A stretch of 64,000 nt of DNA from Pontibacter liquoris (GTDB taxonomy: Bacteria; Bacteroidota; Bacteroidia; Cytophagales; Hymenobacteraceae): the NCBI RefSeq assembly GCF_022758235.1, contig NZ_JALEBG010000002.1:496001-560000 (forward strand). Reading direction: 5' to 3'. A program made the position numbers and the translations under genes. The notes below the pieces were generated by a model. The model was given only the letters and a program-made list of their open reading frames with translations. It was not told the origin of the DNA and searched no databases. Below, in pieces: positions 1 through 7,690 of this stretch. Numbering within the stretch: position 1 is the stretch's first letter; every line of letters begins with the position of its first letter.

Positions 1-537
1 AAACGTGGAAAGGCTTACCAGCGTGAGCTGCCAGTCGATGTAAAACATAAAGCCCAGGATAAAGACCAGCTGCAGGATGTCGCCGATCATGGCAGCCAGG
101 CCTTCGCTGAACACGTCCGAGAGCGTTTCCACATCCGACACGTTGCGGGTCACGAGCGTGCCAATAGGCGTGCGGTCGAAGAATTTGAGGCGCAGGTCCA
201 GGATATGGCGGTAGAGCTTGATACGGATATCGCGCACCACATTCTGGCCCAGCCAGCCGGCAAAATACGTGTGCAGGTATTGCACAATGGCATGCACCAC
301 CAACAACACGCTCAGGATAACGAACATGCGGTTCAGGCCTTCCCAGTCGTTGTTGAGGATCTCGTGATCTACGGTATACTGGATGAGGAAAGGGCGCACG
401 GCAGCCAGTATGGCCGAGGCAAAGGTCAGCACAATGATAAAGTAAAACGTCCGGACATAGGGCTTCACAAACGTGAAAAGCCGTTTGAGCACATCCGAAT
501 CGAATACTTTACCTGTATTTTTAGGTTTATCTTCCAA
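1..537 (-). CDS. ABC exporter permease/ATPase, N-terminal part (runs off window)
   Basis: This is the first 179 codons of an MsbA/MdlB-type ABC exporter whose remainder, including the ATPase domain, lies outside the window. The visible part is the start of the transmembrane domain: a short charged N-terminus, a hydrophobic helix around residues 28-48, a second around 70-92, the coupling-helix region with FDRTPIGTLVTRNVSDVETL (about 118-137), and two more hydrophobic helices. I place the start at a TTG at 537, because an in-frame TAA lies only six codons upstream and no ATG or GTG fits between them. Such homodimeric or heterodimeric exporters move lipids or drugs across the inner membrane. The substrate cannot be read from this fragment. 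Confidence 0.85.
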   Translation of the reverse strand, partial: MEDKPKNTGKVFDSDVLKRLFTFVKPYVRTFYFIIVLTFASAILAAVRPFLIQYTVDHEILNNDWEGLNRMFVILSVLLVVHAIVQYLHTYFAGWLGQNVVRDIRIKLYRHILDLRLKFFDRTPIGTLVTRNVSDVETLSDVFSEGLAAMIGDILQLVFILGFMFYIDWQLTLVSLSTF

Positions 538-810
538 GGAGGTCGTTCTGCTTTAAAATGGCACAAGTATAAGCGCACAAGTCTTAAGTACGTGCGCCTG
601 TTCTTAACCGATTGTAAAGTTAATGGTTTTGAAGCAGGATTTTCAGGATGAAAGGATTTTAGGATTTGCCGGGAGGCGGTTTTATGTGTTGGCTATACTT
701 GGCTGCCGCTTGCAGCAACTTCAACCAGGCTATACTTGGCTGCCGTTTGATGCTCAATGCTGTTTTCTGCTATCCTTGCTGGCTTGAGTTTGATGCTTAG
801 TTCTTATATT
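538..810. other. Non-coding spacer with TATACTT direct repeats
   Basis: No credible gene. The stretch carries an 18-bp exact direct repeat, GGCTATACTTGGCTGCCG, at 691-708 and 728-745, each containing the heptamer TATACTT that is enriched across the window. Related sequence precedes repeat copy B near 2160-2240. It leads directly into repeat copy A. Confidence 0.7.
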
Positions 811-1295
811 TGCCTTGTTTCATTTCATACTTTGGAGCGCTCCAAGCCCGCGGGGCTCGTCCTTTGGCATCGCGCTGTGGCGTGAAGCTGCTCCTCGCTT
901 CGCTGCGGGCTGCCGCATGCGCGGCACCGCAACACACCAAGGCGCTCAACCCAAGGACTGGGATCTGTTTCAATAGCTAAGGCTTTTGCTTGAGGAACCT
1001 CTTGTAGGGACAGGTCGCGACCTGTCCGCGATGGCGCTAGCTATGAAAGTATAGCATAAGTATAGCAGCCCAAAGTCCCCCTTTGAAGGGGGATGTTCCT
1101 TTTTATCTTAATCTACATTGCATATACTTTACTCAAGTATAAACTCACTCTACCTGCCTCTTTCCCTTTTGTCATCCTGAAAGGATCTTGTGAGCAAGCT
1201 AATAAAGCCAAAACAACACCGCTTATACTTCCTCAATAGTAACAACAGGCTCCCCTCCTTAAACAAGGAGGGGTTAGGGGTGGTTGGACCCGGGG
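811..1295. repeat. Composite intergenic repeat, copy A
   Basis: First of three related copies (A, B at 2241-2655, C at 4781-5262). Shared modules in order: a GGAGCGCTCC palindrome, a GC-rich inverted-repeat hairpin (arms 859-875 and 942-958), a perfect palindrome GGACAGGTCGCGACCTGTCC at 1008-1027, a CCCCCTTTGAAGGGGG module near 1078-1093, the phrase TTTGTCATCCTGAAAGGATC near 1170-1190, and a CCCCTCCTT...AAGGAGGGG module near 1254-1276. In this copy the AGGGGGTAGGGGG extension is shortened. The repeat runs to the stop codon of truA. I see no transposase or conserved ORF. Confidence 0.8.
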
Positions 1296-2045
1296 CTAAA
1301 CTTGTGGCAATAGCTGCTCCGGATACTCTACCCGAGCCAAGTATAAGCCTTCGGAAGGCGCTGCGCCGCTGGCCTGGCTGCGGTCCTGGCTGGCAACGAT
1401 CTGCTCGAACTGGGGCACGGTCAGCTTTCCTTTTCCAACATCTACCAGCGTGCCCACCACCAGGCGCACCATGCCGCGCAAAAACCGGTTCGCCCGAATG
1501 GTAAAGACCAGCTCCTCCCCTTGCTGCTGCCACCCGGCTTCCAACATCGTGCAGCGGTAGTGTTTGGTATCGCCTTTTACTTTGCTGAACGTGGTAAAAT
1601 CCTCATACTTTAAAAGGATAGCTGCCGCCTCGTTCATCTTCGCTACATCCAGTTCCCGGCTATGATACCAGGCATAATAGCGCTTAAAAGGATTCTTCAC
1701 CAGGCTGATGTGGTAGTGATAGGTGCGCGAAACAGCATCGAAACGGGCGTGCGCCTGGTCCGGCACCAGGTATAGATTTAAGGCTGCGATATCATTGGGC
1801 AGGATGCGGTTGAGGCGAAAAACCACCTGCTCCTCCTCCAGCGGCTGCGCAACATCAAAATGCACGAACTGCTGGCTGGCATGCACGCCGGTATCGGTGC
1901 GGCCGCTGCCAGTCGAGCTGACGGGCTGGCGCAGGATCTTGCTCAGGCAATCGTCCAACACCTGCTGCACCGCCAGCGCATTGGGCTGCAGCTGCCACCC
2001 ATGAAACCGGGTGCCATCGTAGGCTATCTCTAAAAAATACCGCAT
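1296..2045 (-). CDS. truA: tRNA pseudouridine(38-40) synthase TruA
   Basis: Isomerises uridines 38-40 in the anticodon stem-loop of many tRNAs to pseudouridine in the cytoplasm. The 249-aa product has normal family length. The N-terminal half holds the YDGTRFHGWQ motif (residues 9-18) and the catalytic loop GSGRTDTGVHA, with the nucleophile Asp51. The C-terminal half has the RFLRGMVRLVVGTLVDVGKG segment that shapes the tRNA-binding cleft. The ATG at 2045 starts directly in the conserved MRYFLEIAYDGTRFHGW stretch. The gene stands alone between intergenic repeats A and B, and its stop codon abuts repeat A. One TATACTT heptamer lies inside the gene near 1340, read as TTA-TAC-TTG for Leu-Tyr-Leu. 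Confidence 0.96.
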   Translation of the reverse strand: MRYFLEIAYDGTRFHGWQLQPNALAVQQVLDDCLSKILRQPVSSTGSGRTDTGVHASQQFVHFDVAQPLEEEQVVFRLNRILPNDIAALNLYLVPDQAHARFDAVSRTYHYHISLVKNPFKRYYAWYHSRELDVAKMNEAAAILLKYEDFTTFSKVKGDTKHYRCTMLEAGWQQQGEELVFTIRANRFLRGMVRLVVGTLVDVGKGKLTVPQFEQIVASQDRSQASGAAPSEGLYLARVEYPEQLLPQV

Positions 2046-2240
2046 GGGGCAAAGGTAGGGTTTACTGTAGATTTGAAGTATAAGACTTTGAGCAAAATCT
2101 TTGTAGCCTTGGTGAGGCTGATCACTGCTTTATGATTTTCCTTATTTTTCTGGAATTCATCTTGCTATACTTAACAGTGGCTTGCCGCAAATCCAACCAA
2201 GCTATACTTGTTGGCTAGCTGTATTCCTCAGATTTATACT
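2046..2240. other. Spacer upstream of truA
   Basis: No gene recognised. Several TATACTT heptamers (near 2076, 2164, 2200, 2235) lie here, in a stretch resembling the region that precedes copy A. The truA promoter should lie in it, but I could not pick a convincing TTTG/TAnnTTTG pair. Confidence 0.5.
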
Positions 2241-2655
2241 TGCCTTGTTTCATTTCTTGCTTTAGAGCGCTCCAAGCCCGCGGGGCCTCGTCCTTGCGTT
2301 TCGCGCTGTGGCGTGAAGCTGCCCTAGCGGGCTGCCCTGACGGGCACCGCAACACACCAAGGCGCGAAACGCAAGGACTGGGATCATTTTCGATAGCTAC
2401 TGTCTTTTTACTATGCAGCTTAAACCCAAGTCCCCCTTTGAAGGGGGTAGGGGGATGTTCTTCTTCCTCCTAACCTAAGCTGCTAAAATTTCAGCGCAAG
2501 TATAAACTTACTCTCCATACCTCTTTCCCTTTTGTCATCCTAAAAGGATCTTGGTAGAAAGCTCATTAGGTCTGACCCACACCGCTTATACTTTCTCAAT
2601 AGTAATAACATGTTCCCCTCCTTAGTCAAGGAAGGGTTAGGGGTACTTGGACTTG
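2241..2655. repeat. Composite intergenic repeat, copy B
   Basis: Second copy of the composite repeat. It contains a perfect 17-bp inverted repeat (arms 2290-2306 and 2362-2378, GTCCTTGCGTTTCGCGC and its complement) enclosing a GC-rich loop. Both arms differ from copies A and C yet remain fully complementary. The 20-bp GGACAGGTCGCGACCTGTCC palindrome of A and C is absent, which accounts for the shorter length. The CCCCCTTTGAAGGGGGTAGGGGG, GTCATCCT.AAAGGATCTTG and CCCCTCCTTAGTCAAGGA modules follow in the same order. No gene is seen. Confidence 0.8.
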
Positions 2656-2665
2656 GATCTGCAAA

Positions 2666-2705
2666 CAAACGCGGCTGCACATAGTATTGTACAGCCGCGT
2701 TTTAT
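2666..2705 (-). terminator. Hairpin terminator after the thiolase gene
   Basis: Inverted repeat AACGCGGCTG...CAGCCGCGTT with a loop near 2678-2691 and a T-rich 3' side on both strands. It sits 40 bp past the thiolase stop codon. Confidence 0.75.
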
Positions 2706-2745
2706 CATTCAAAATTTCACCTCTCTCAGGAGCAACGAGCAGTAC

Positions 2746-3945
2746 TTACATCTTTTCATAAATCACAGCTACGCCCTGACCTACGCCTACGCACATAGTG
2801 GCCAGGCCATATCGTACATTGTCGCGGCGCTTCATTTCGTGCAGCAGCGTGGCCGAGATGCGGGTGCCGCTGGCCCCGAGCGGGTGCCCGATGGCAATGG
2901 AGCCGCCGTTCACGTTTACTTTCGCAGGGTCGAGGTTTAGCTGCTGCATACAGGCCACAGCCTGCGAGGCAAAGGCTTCGTTTACTTCAAACAGATCGAT
3001 GTCGTTTATACTTAGTCCGGCGCGTTGCAGCGCTTTCTGTGTAGCGGGCACTGGTCCCATGCCCATATGGGCCGGGTCTACGCCCGCTACGGCAGCCGCT
3101 ACCACACGGGCCATCGGGGTCAGGTTAAAGCGTTTCAGCACCGCTTCGCTCACAATAATAGAAGCTGCGGCCCCATCGTTGATGCCCGAGGAATTGCCTG
3201 CCGTTACCGAGCCGCCTTTTTTAAAGGCAGGGTTCAGCGCAGCCAGCTTCTCTACGGAAGATAACCGCGGATGCTCGTCGGTGTCGAATACCAAATCCTC
3301 GCCTTTGCGCTGCGGAATAGGCACAGGCACAATCTCCTCTTTAAACTTACCGGCTTCAGCGGCTGCTTTATACTTTAGCTGCGAACTATGGGCAAACTCA
3401 TCCTGCGTTTCACGTGAAATACCGTAACGGTCTGCTACGTTCTCGGCTGTTTCGCCCATGGCAAAAGGGTAATGCAGCTTTGAGAGCTTTTCGTTGGTAA
3501 AGCGCCAACCGATGGTGGTATCGTAAATTTCAGGAGTTCGTGAAAAAGCGGTTTCTGCTTTTGCCATCACAAAAGGCGCCCGCGTCATACTTTCCACGCC
3601 GCCGGCCAGGTATACTTCGCCATCGCCGCAGCTGATAGCCCGCGAGGCATCGATGATGGCCTGCAGCCCCGAGGCGCACAAGCGATTTACGGTTACGCCG
3701 CCGATCTCCTGCGGAAGCCCGGCCAGCAGCAGCGCCATACGGGCCACGTTGCGGTTGTCTTCGCCGGCCTGGTTTGCCGCGCCCAGCACCACATCTTCTA
3801 TCAGCGCCGGGTCCAGATTGGGATGACGGGCTACGATTTCCTTCAGCACCAGGGCCGCCATATCATCGGGTCGCACCGTGCTGAGGGTGCCGCCAAACTT
3901 GCCTACCGGCGTGCGGAGTATGTCTACGACATAAGCTGTGTTCAT
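2746..3945 (-). CDS. Thiolase (acetyl-CoA acyltransferase, PcaF/FadA type)
   Basis: Degradative thiolase of 399 aa, normal for the family. It cleaves 3-oxoacyl-CoA with CoA to acetyl-CoA and a shortened acyl-CoA in the last step of beta-oxidation. Visible residues are the nucleophilic Cys90 in NRLCASGLQAI, His354 in GGSIAIGHPLGASG, and Cys385 in TMCVGVGQGVA. The segments GAANQAGEDNRNVARMA and DTTIGWRF resemble 3-oxoadipyl-CoA thiolases (PcaF/PaaJ) more than biosynthetic AtoB, but no aromatic catabolism genes lie nearby, so the substrate is open. The gene is transcribed alone with a hairpin terminator. The divergent neighbour at 4010 shares its 65-bp promoter region. An acyl-CoA dehydrogenase and a possible ETF:quinone reductase lie 12-18 kb away. 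Confidence 0.93.
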   Translation of the reverse strand: MNTAYVVDILRTPVGKFGGTLSTVRPDDMAALVLKEIVARHPNLDPALIEDVVLGAANQAGEDNRNVARMALLLAGLPQEIGGVTVNRLCASGLQAIIDASRAISCGDGEVYLAGGVESMTRAPFVMAKAETAFSRTPEIYDTTIGWRFTNEKLSKLHYPFAMGETAENVADRYGISRETQDEFAHSSQLKYKAAAEAGKFKEEIVPVPIPQRKGEDLVFDTDEHPRLSSVEKLAALNPAFKKGGSVTAGNSSGINDGAAASIIVSEAVLKRFNLTPMARVVAAAVAGVDPAHMGMGPVPATQKALQRAGLSINDIDLFEVNEAFASQAVACMQQLNLDPAKVNVNGGSIAIGHPLGASGTRISATLLHEMKRRDNVRYGLATMCVGVGQGVAVIYEKM

Positions 3946-3971
3946 CTATTTTTAGTTTACAGGTCTTTGTC

Positions 3972-3979
3972 TAATTTTG
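3972..3979 (+). promoter_or_regulatory. Bacteroidota -7 element (TAATTTTG) for the DUF4293 gene
   Basis: TAATTTTG fits the TAnnTTTG -7 consensus, 31 bp before the start codon at 4010. The matching -33 TTTG is poor (TTTA at 3951-3954), so this is tentative. Confidence 0.45.
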
Positions 3980-4009
3980 CACTTCCTTGCAAGTTAAAGT
4001 AACCCCTTT

Positions 4010-4510
4010 ATGATACAAAGAATTCAATCCGTATTTCTATTGCTGCTGGCTTTGGCCATGGTGGCCATGTTGTTTCTGCCGCTTTGGTCCAAAACAGACG
4101 CTACAACCAACGAAACCGTGGTGCTGACCGCCTGGACGCTGAAGTCGCACATCCTCAACAAACAGGGCGACATAGTTTCGGCTGGTAACCTGCCTGCAAA
4201 AAGTGCTTTTATTATCGGGATGCTGGCCATTGCCGCCGCTGTGGTAGCCCTCTACGAGATCTTCCAGTATAAAAACCGCCTGAACCAGATGAAGCTGGGA
4301 TTGCTTAACACCCTGGTGATCGCCGCACTGCTGGGCACTTCATTCTATTATGCCGCCTATGTGGGCGCCGAAATGGTTAAGGCAGGCAACAACGGCGCGT
4401 ACGAAGCCGGTTTTTACCTACCCATGCTGGCCCTGCTGCTCAATGCGCTGGCCAACCGCTTCATCAAGCGCGATGAGGATCTGGTCCGGTCGGTAGATAG
4501 ATTACGCTAG
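4010..4510 (+). CDS. DUF4293 family membrane protein
   Basis: Conserved Bacteroidota membrane protein of unknown function. The 166-aa product begins MIQRIQSVFLLLLALAMVA, which is typical of DUF4293, and has four hydrophobic helices at about 7-26, 66-86, 98-118 and 133-150, with a polar loop between helices 1 and 2 and a charged tail ending in VDRLR. It is divergent from the thiolase and followed within 20 bp by a strong hairpin terminator, so it is probably monocistronic. No catalytic motif is visible. The family assignment is confident; the function is unknown. Confidence 0.88.
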   Translation: MIQRIQSVFLLLLALAMVAMLFLPLWSKTDATTNETVVLTAWTLKSHILNKQGDIVSAGNLPAKSAFIIGMLAIAAAVVALYEIFQYKNRLNQMKLGLLNTLVIAALLGTSFYYAAYVGAEMVKAGNNGAYEAGFYLPMLALLLNALANRFIKRDEDLVRSVDRLR

Positions 4511-4527
4511 CATTATTTATTAATGCG

Positions 4528-4564
4528 AAAACAGGCTTCTTCTGCTACAGGAGAAGCCTGTTTT
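4528..4564 (+). terminator. Hairpin terminator after the DUF4293 gene
   Basis: AAAACAGGCTTCT and its complement AGAAGCCTGTTTT flank a short loop, followed by T residues. It starts 18 bp after the stop codon at 4510. Confidence 0.85.
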
Positions 4565-4780
4565 CATTTGCGGCTTTTTACTTTGTAAAGTAAGTGGATG
4601 GTTTCTTGCGGGTTGTATTTGGTAGGGGTTGTTTGATGTTCATCTTTATACTTCCGGCTATACTTGGTAGATGCCGCTATTCCTTAAGCTATACTTTGGC
4701 TATAATTTCTAGCAGCTGAATTCCTCTCCTTTATACTTTGAGCTATACGTGGTAGCAGCTGAATTCCTCAGTCTTATACT
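4565..4780. other. Spacer with dense TATACTT and a 16-bp direct repeat
   Basis: No gene. AGCAGCTGAATTCCTC occurs at 4711-4726 and again at 4754-4769. Six TATACTT or near-identical heptamers lie between 4645 and 4780. A related AGCTGTATTCCTCAG stretch precedes copy B near 2217. Confidence 0.6.
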
Positions 4781-5262
4781 TGTCCTGCTTCATCTTATAC
4801 TTTGGAGCGCTCCAAGCCCGCGGGGGCTCGTCCTCGGGCATCGCGCTGTGGTGTGAAGCTGCTCCTCGCTCGCGCTACGGGCTGCCCTTCGGGCACCGCA
4901 ACACACCAAGGCGCTCAACCCAAGGACTGGAATCAGTTTCGATAGCTGATGTTTATACTTTGCAAACCTCTGTAGGGACAGGTCGCGACCTGTCCGCGCG
5001 AAGGCAGCTGCCATGAAACCTTAGCCTAAGTATAGCAATAGCTGAAGTCCCCCTTTGAAGGGGGTAGGGGGATGTTTTTACCTAAACTATGCTGCTTATA
5101 CTTGTCTTTAGTAAAACAGCCCCTCTTTCCCTTTTGTCATCCTGAAAGGATCTCTTGTGAGCAAGCTAATGAAGCCAAAACAACAATGGTTATACTTCAC
5201 CAACAGCAATTACCGGCTCCCCTGCTTAGTCAAGGAGGGGTTAGGGGTGGGTGGACCCGAGG
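4781..5262. repeat. Composite intergenic repeat, copy C
   Basis: Third copy of the composite repeat, closest to copy A. The hairpin arms are 4830-4846 and 4911-4927. The right arm is identical to that of copy A and the left arm nearly so, leaving an internal loop in the stem. The perfect 20-bp palindrome recurs at 4976-4995. The CCCCCTTTGAAGGGGGTAGGGGG, GTCATCCTGAAAGGATC and CCCCTGCTTAGTCAAGGAGGGG modules follow. No protein is encoded in a way shared with A and B. Confidence 0.8.
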
Positions 5263-5301
5263 CTATAGCATTTCTAAGGAAACAGCTCCTGCTCACTGGA
5301 A

Positions 5302-5343
5302 AAACAGAAACGGCACAAGTATAAACCTGTGCCGTTTCTGTTT
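5302..5343 (-). terminator. Hairpin terminator after the DUF4476 gene
   Basis: Perfect 16-bp inverted repeat (AAACAGAAACGGCACA, 5302-5317; complement 5328-5343) just beyond the stop codon at 5359. The loop contains an AAGTATA heptamer. Confidence 0.8.
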
Positions 5344-5358
5344 ATTCTACTCCGGAAG

Positions 5359-6111
5359 TTACCTTCTGTTGCCGCTATACCTTTCCAGTTCCTGCACGCT
5401 GCTATCGAAGCGGAAGAGATCGTAGATGTAATAGAAGTGGTCTTTGTCGCAGACGTACTCGTAGGCGAATTTGGCAAACTCCACGCGGGTGCTCTCGTGG
5501 TCGAATTCCTGCAGGAGGCGCTTCAGGTCTTCGGCCAGTAGGCTGCCCCTGCTCACGGCGTCGCGGGCTATACTTAGTTTGGAGCTCTCGAAGTCGCGGC
5601 TGCGGATGGTCTGGCGTAGGCGGTCCACTTCCTGGGCGGTCATCAGATTGCGGCAGTAGTCGTTATCGTAGCGCGGTGGAGCGGGTTCGTAGCGGTCGTT
5701 ATCGCGGTCATCGTACCTGTCGCGGTAATCGGGGTAATGAGGTCGCGGCACGGGCCTGCTTACGACCGGCGGTGGCAGCAAAGCACGCTCGCTGAGCAGG
5801 CGCAGGTAGGCTTTTCCGCTTCGGCCCAGGGTGCGGATGCCATAGGTGGCTTCTACGCCGGCGGCCACAAACACCTGCTGCCCCAGCTCATAGACGCCCT
5901 GCCGGCTTCTTACTTTTAGCTGCACGTAATGCTTTCCGGGCCGCAGGTTATCGAGGCGCACCAGGTTGGAGGCGGTGCGGTTCATGGTTCTGCCATCAAT
6001 TTTAGCCACAAAGGCCTCGCCCCGTTCGGCAGTTAAAACCAGGACAGACGCTTGTGCAAACACCGGCAGGGCCAGCAGCACAAGCAAGAGCGGAAGTAGA
6101 AGCTTTCTCAT
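5359..6111 (-). CDS. Secreted DUF4476 domain protein
   Basis: Predicted exported protein of 250 aa. Residues 1-21 form a signal peptide ending VFAQA. Residues 22-105 form a beta-rich region with the phrase LRPGKHYVQLKV. Residues 110-150 are a Pro/Arg/Asp/Tyr-rich linker with many RYDDRDNDRY-like repeats. Residues 150-250 match the helical DUF4476 domain (MTAQEVDRLRQTI, then FAKFAYEYVCDKDHFYYIYDLF). DUF4476 is common in Bacteroidota and has no known activity. The gene heads the direction of the barrel cluster at 6.2-8.3 kb but has its own terminator. A periplasmic or surface location is inferred from the signal peptide only. Confidence 0.85.
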   Translation of the reverse strand: MRKLLLPLLLVLLALPVFAQASVLVLTAERGEAFVAKIDGRTMNRTASNLVRLDNLRPGKHYVQLKVRSRQGVYELGQQVFVAAGVEATYGIRTLGRSGKAYLRLLSERALLPPPVVSRPVPRPHYPDYRDRYDDRDNDRYEPAPPRYDNDYCRNLMTAQEVDRLRQTIRSRDFESSKLSIARDAVSRGSLLAEDLKRLLQEFDHESTRVEFAKFAYEYVCDKDHFYYIYDLFRFDSSVQELERYSGNRR

Positions 6112-6189
6112 CGTAGTATAGGTTTTTCCTTATACTTCCACTAAGCCAATTATTGTGCCAGAGTTAACGCGCCCTGCGCTGCCTTCTTC

Positions 6190-6879
6190 TTACAAAGTAT
6201 AATTCACCCAAAAACCCAGCGACTTATAAAGCTGGCGGGCTTGGGAGGCATACCGTTCCCAGTCAAGGTCACGGGAGTTTTCCCCGGTGAGGTTATACTT
6301 AAAAGGCAGCACTTCGGCATACCCTTGCATGCAATTGCTTATCCTGTAAGTAATCCCAAACCCCGCTGTGGAGAACACATCCATGCCGGCATCTTTTACC
6401 CGGTGGGTTGTTGTGGCTGCATGGCTTGTTTGGGTGGTCTTTAATGTAGTGACGCCATAAGCCGGCATCAGCGTGCCCGTTACATACACCGGAAAGCGCT
6501 TGTATAGCTTAAGGATGTTGATGCGTGCGGTTACCGGAACAGCTACAACACGCGTACGCGAAGCCATCTCATATGCCAGCGTATCCTGCCCGTCAGGGAG
6601 CCAGCTACCCTGGTCTTTATCTCCGCCGTAGGCTACACCTCCCTGCAATGTTGCCTTTTCCGTTAAGCGGTATCCCAGGTTAGCTGCAAACGGAACGAAG
6701 TAGTCGGAGGGCAGATAACCGGAAGTCTTGGGATTTTTATAATAGATATGATACGGTACACTGGTGAGGCCGATACCTGCATAGAACTTATGCTTTGCTG
6801 CCCTAGCGGCATCCGTTTTCTGCGCTAATACTGATCCGGATAACAGGAATAGCAGCAGCGGAAGTATAAGCTTTTTCAT
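6190..6879 (-). CDS. Outer membrane beta-barrel protein (paralogue 1 of 3)
   Basis: A 229-aa secreted beta-barrel. It has a signal peptide MKKLILPLLLFLLSGSVLAQ, then KHKFYAGIGLTSVPYHIYY, alternating amphipathic strands (AANLGYRLTEKATLQGGVAYGG), and a C-terminal strand ending in NYTL. It shares layout and several phrases with the two genes downstream in coordinate order: a KFY/FVG start, YKLxKRxxxQxGxxYG in the middle, and a YxIS-x-LxxY turn near the end. The three lie in tandem on the same strand with about 60-80 bp spacers and look like a recent local triplication. No transport or enzyme function can be assigned. Confidence 0.85.
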   Translation of the reverse strand: MKKLILPLLLFLLSGSVLAQKTDAARAAKHKFYAGIGLTSVPYHIYYKNPKTSGYLPSDYFVPFAANLGYRLTEKATLQGGVAYGGDKDQGSWLPDGQDTLAYEMASRTRVVAVPVTARINILKLYKRFPVYVTGTLMPAYGVTTLKTTQTSHAATTTHRVKDAGMDVFSTAGFGITYRISNCMQGYAEVLPFKYNLTGENSRDLDWERYASQARQLYKSLGFWVNYTL

Positions 6880-6935
6880 GGTAGGGCTTGTTTATACTTA
6901 TACTTCTGCCAAGCTGGTCTTTATGATTTATTTAA

Positions 6936-7613
6936 TTAATGAAGATTATAGTTTAGACCGATGACTGCTGATTTATTCTCTAAATACCTTCCAGGTGCGG
7001 GAGGCCTTTGGAAGTCGAAATTCTTGTAGAGTAAGATGGCATCTACATACCCCGTTAAGCTCTTGCTGATTTTATAGTTGAGTGTTAGACCAGCAGTAGC
7101 TACTAAATCAAATGTCATGGACTGTTCATCATACAGAACCGTTGAAACCTCCCCTTTGTAGTTTTCTGTTGCCCTTGCTTTAATATGGCCAAATACGGGA
7201 GCAACTGAAGCATTCGCATAAAGCTGCAGACGCTTGTAGGGATTGAAGGGCGTGAATTTAAATGTAACAGGAAGAACTATAGCCCGAATTTGCTGATAAC
7301 TTTCTTTGTCATATACACTATCAGGTGAAATGTACCTGCTCATAGTACCTCCTTTCATTTCATTACCGCCATATCCGATGCCAAGTTGGATTGTTGCTCT
7401 CTTAGTAAGCTTGTAACCGTAGTTTATATTTACAAAAGGAGTAATACTTCCAAAAAACTCGTACTTGTGCTCTCCCATTATTGGATAGCTGGTGTTGCTT
7501 ACTACTATCCCAACAAAAAATTTACTTTCTGCAGAGTCCAGCTCAGGTACATGTTGGGCAAAAACAGAAAAAGAGAAACAAGCGAACAGCACAGAAAGAA
7601 TAAAGGGTTTCAT
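6936..7613 (-). CDS. Outer membrane beta-barrel protein (paralogue 2 of 3)
   Basis: A 225-aa product with signal peptide MKPFILSVLFACFSFSVFAQ and barrel strands including NINYGYKLTKRATIQLGIGYGG and ATAGLTLNYKISKSLTGYVDA. It ends on the strand SAVIGLNYNLH, a typical C-terminal outer membrane signature. It is the best reference for the damaged third paralogue, which encodes AIGLNYNL in a shifted frame. Codon composition looks slightly AT-richer than in the flanking genes. Its function is unknown; a small barrel of about eight strands is inferred from length. Confidence 0.85.
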   Translation of the reverse strand: MKPFILSVLFACFSFSVFAQHVPELDSAESKFFVGIVVSNTSYPIMGEHKYEFFGSITPFVNINYGYKLTKRATIQLGIGYGGNEMKGGTMSRYISPDSVYDKESYQQIRAIVLPVTFKFTPFNPYKRLQLYANASVAPVFGHIKARATENYKGEVSTVLYDEQSMTFDLVATAGLTLNYKISKSLTGYVDAILLYKNFDFQRPPAPGRYLENKSAVIGLNYNLH

Positions 7614-7690
7614 AAAGTATGGAACAGGTTAGGAGTATTATACTTTTTGTTTACTGATTATCAATTAAAGATTGTAGTTGAGGCCGATAG

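Noticed and set aside
205..651. Plus-strand ORF over the ABC exporter start
   Set aside because: It runs antisense through a well-supported transporter frame and shows no domain features.
811..5262. Small proteins encoded by the composite repeat
   Set aside because: ORFs in the copies differ in frame and end, and none is shared across all three, so the repeat looks non-coding.
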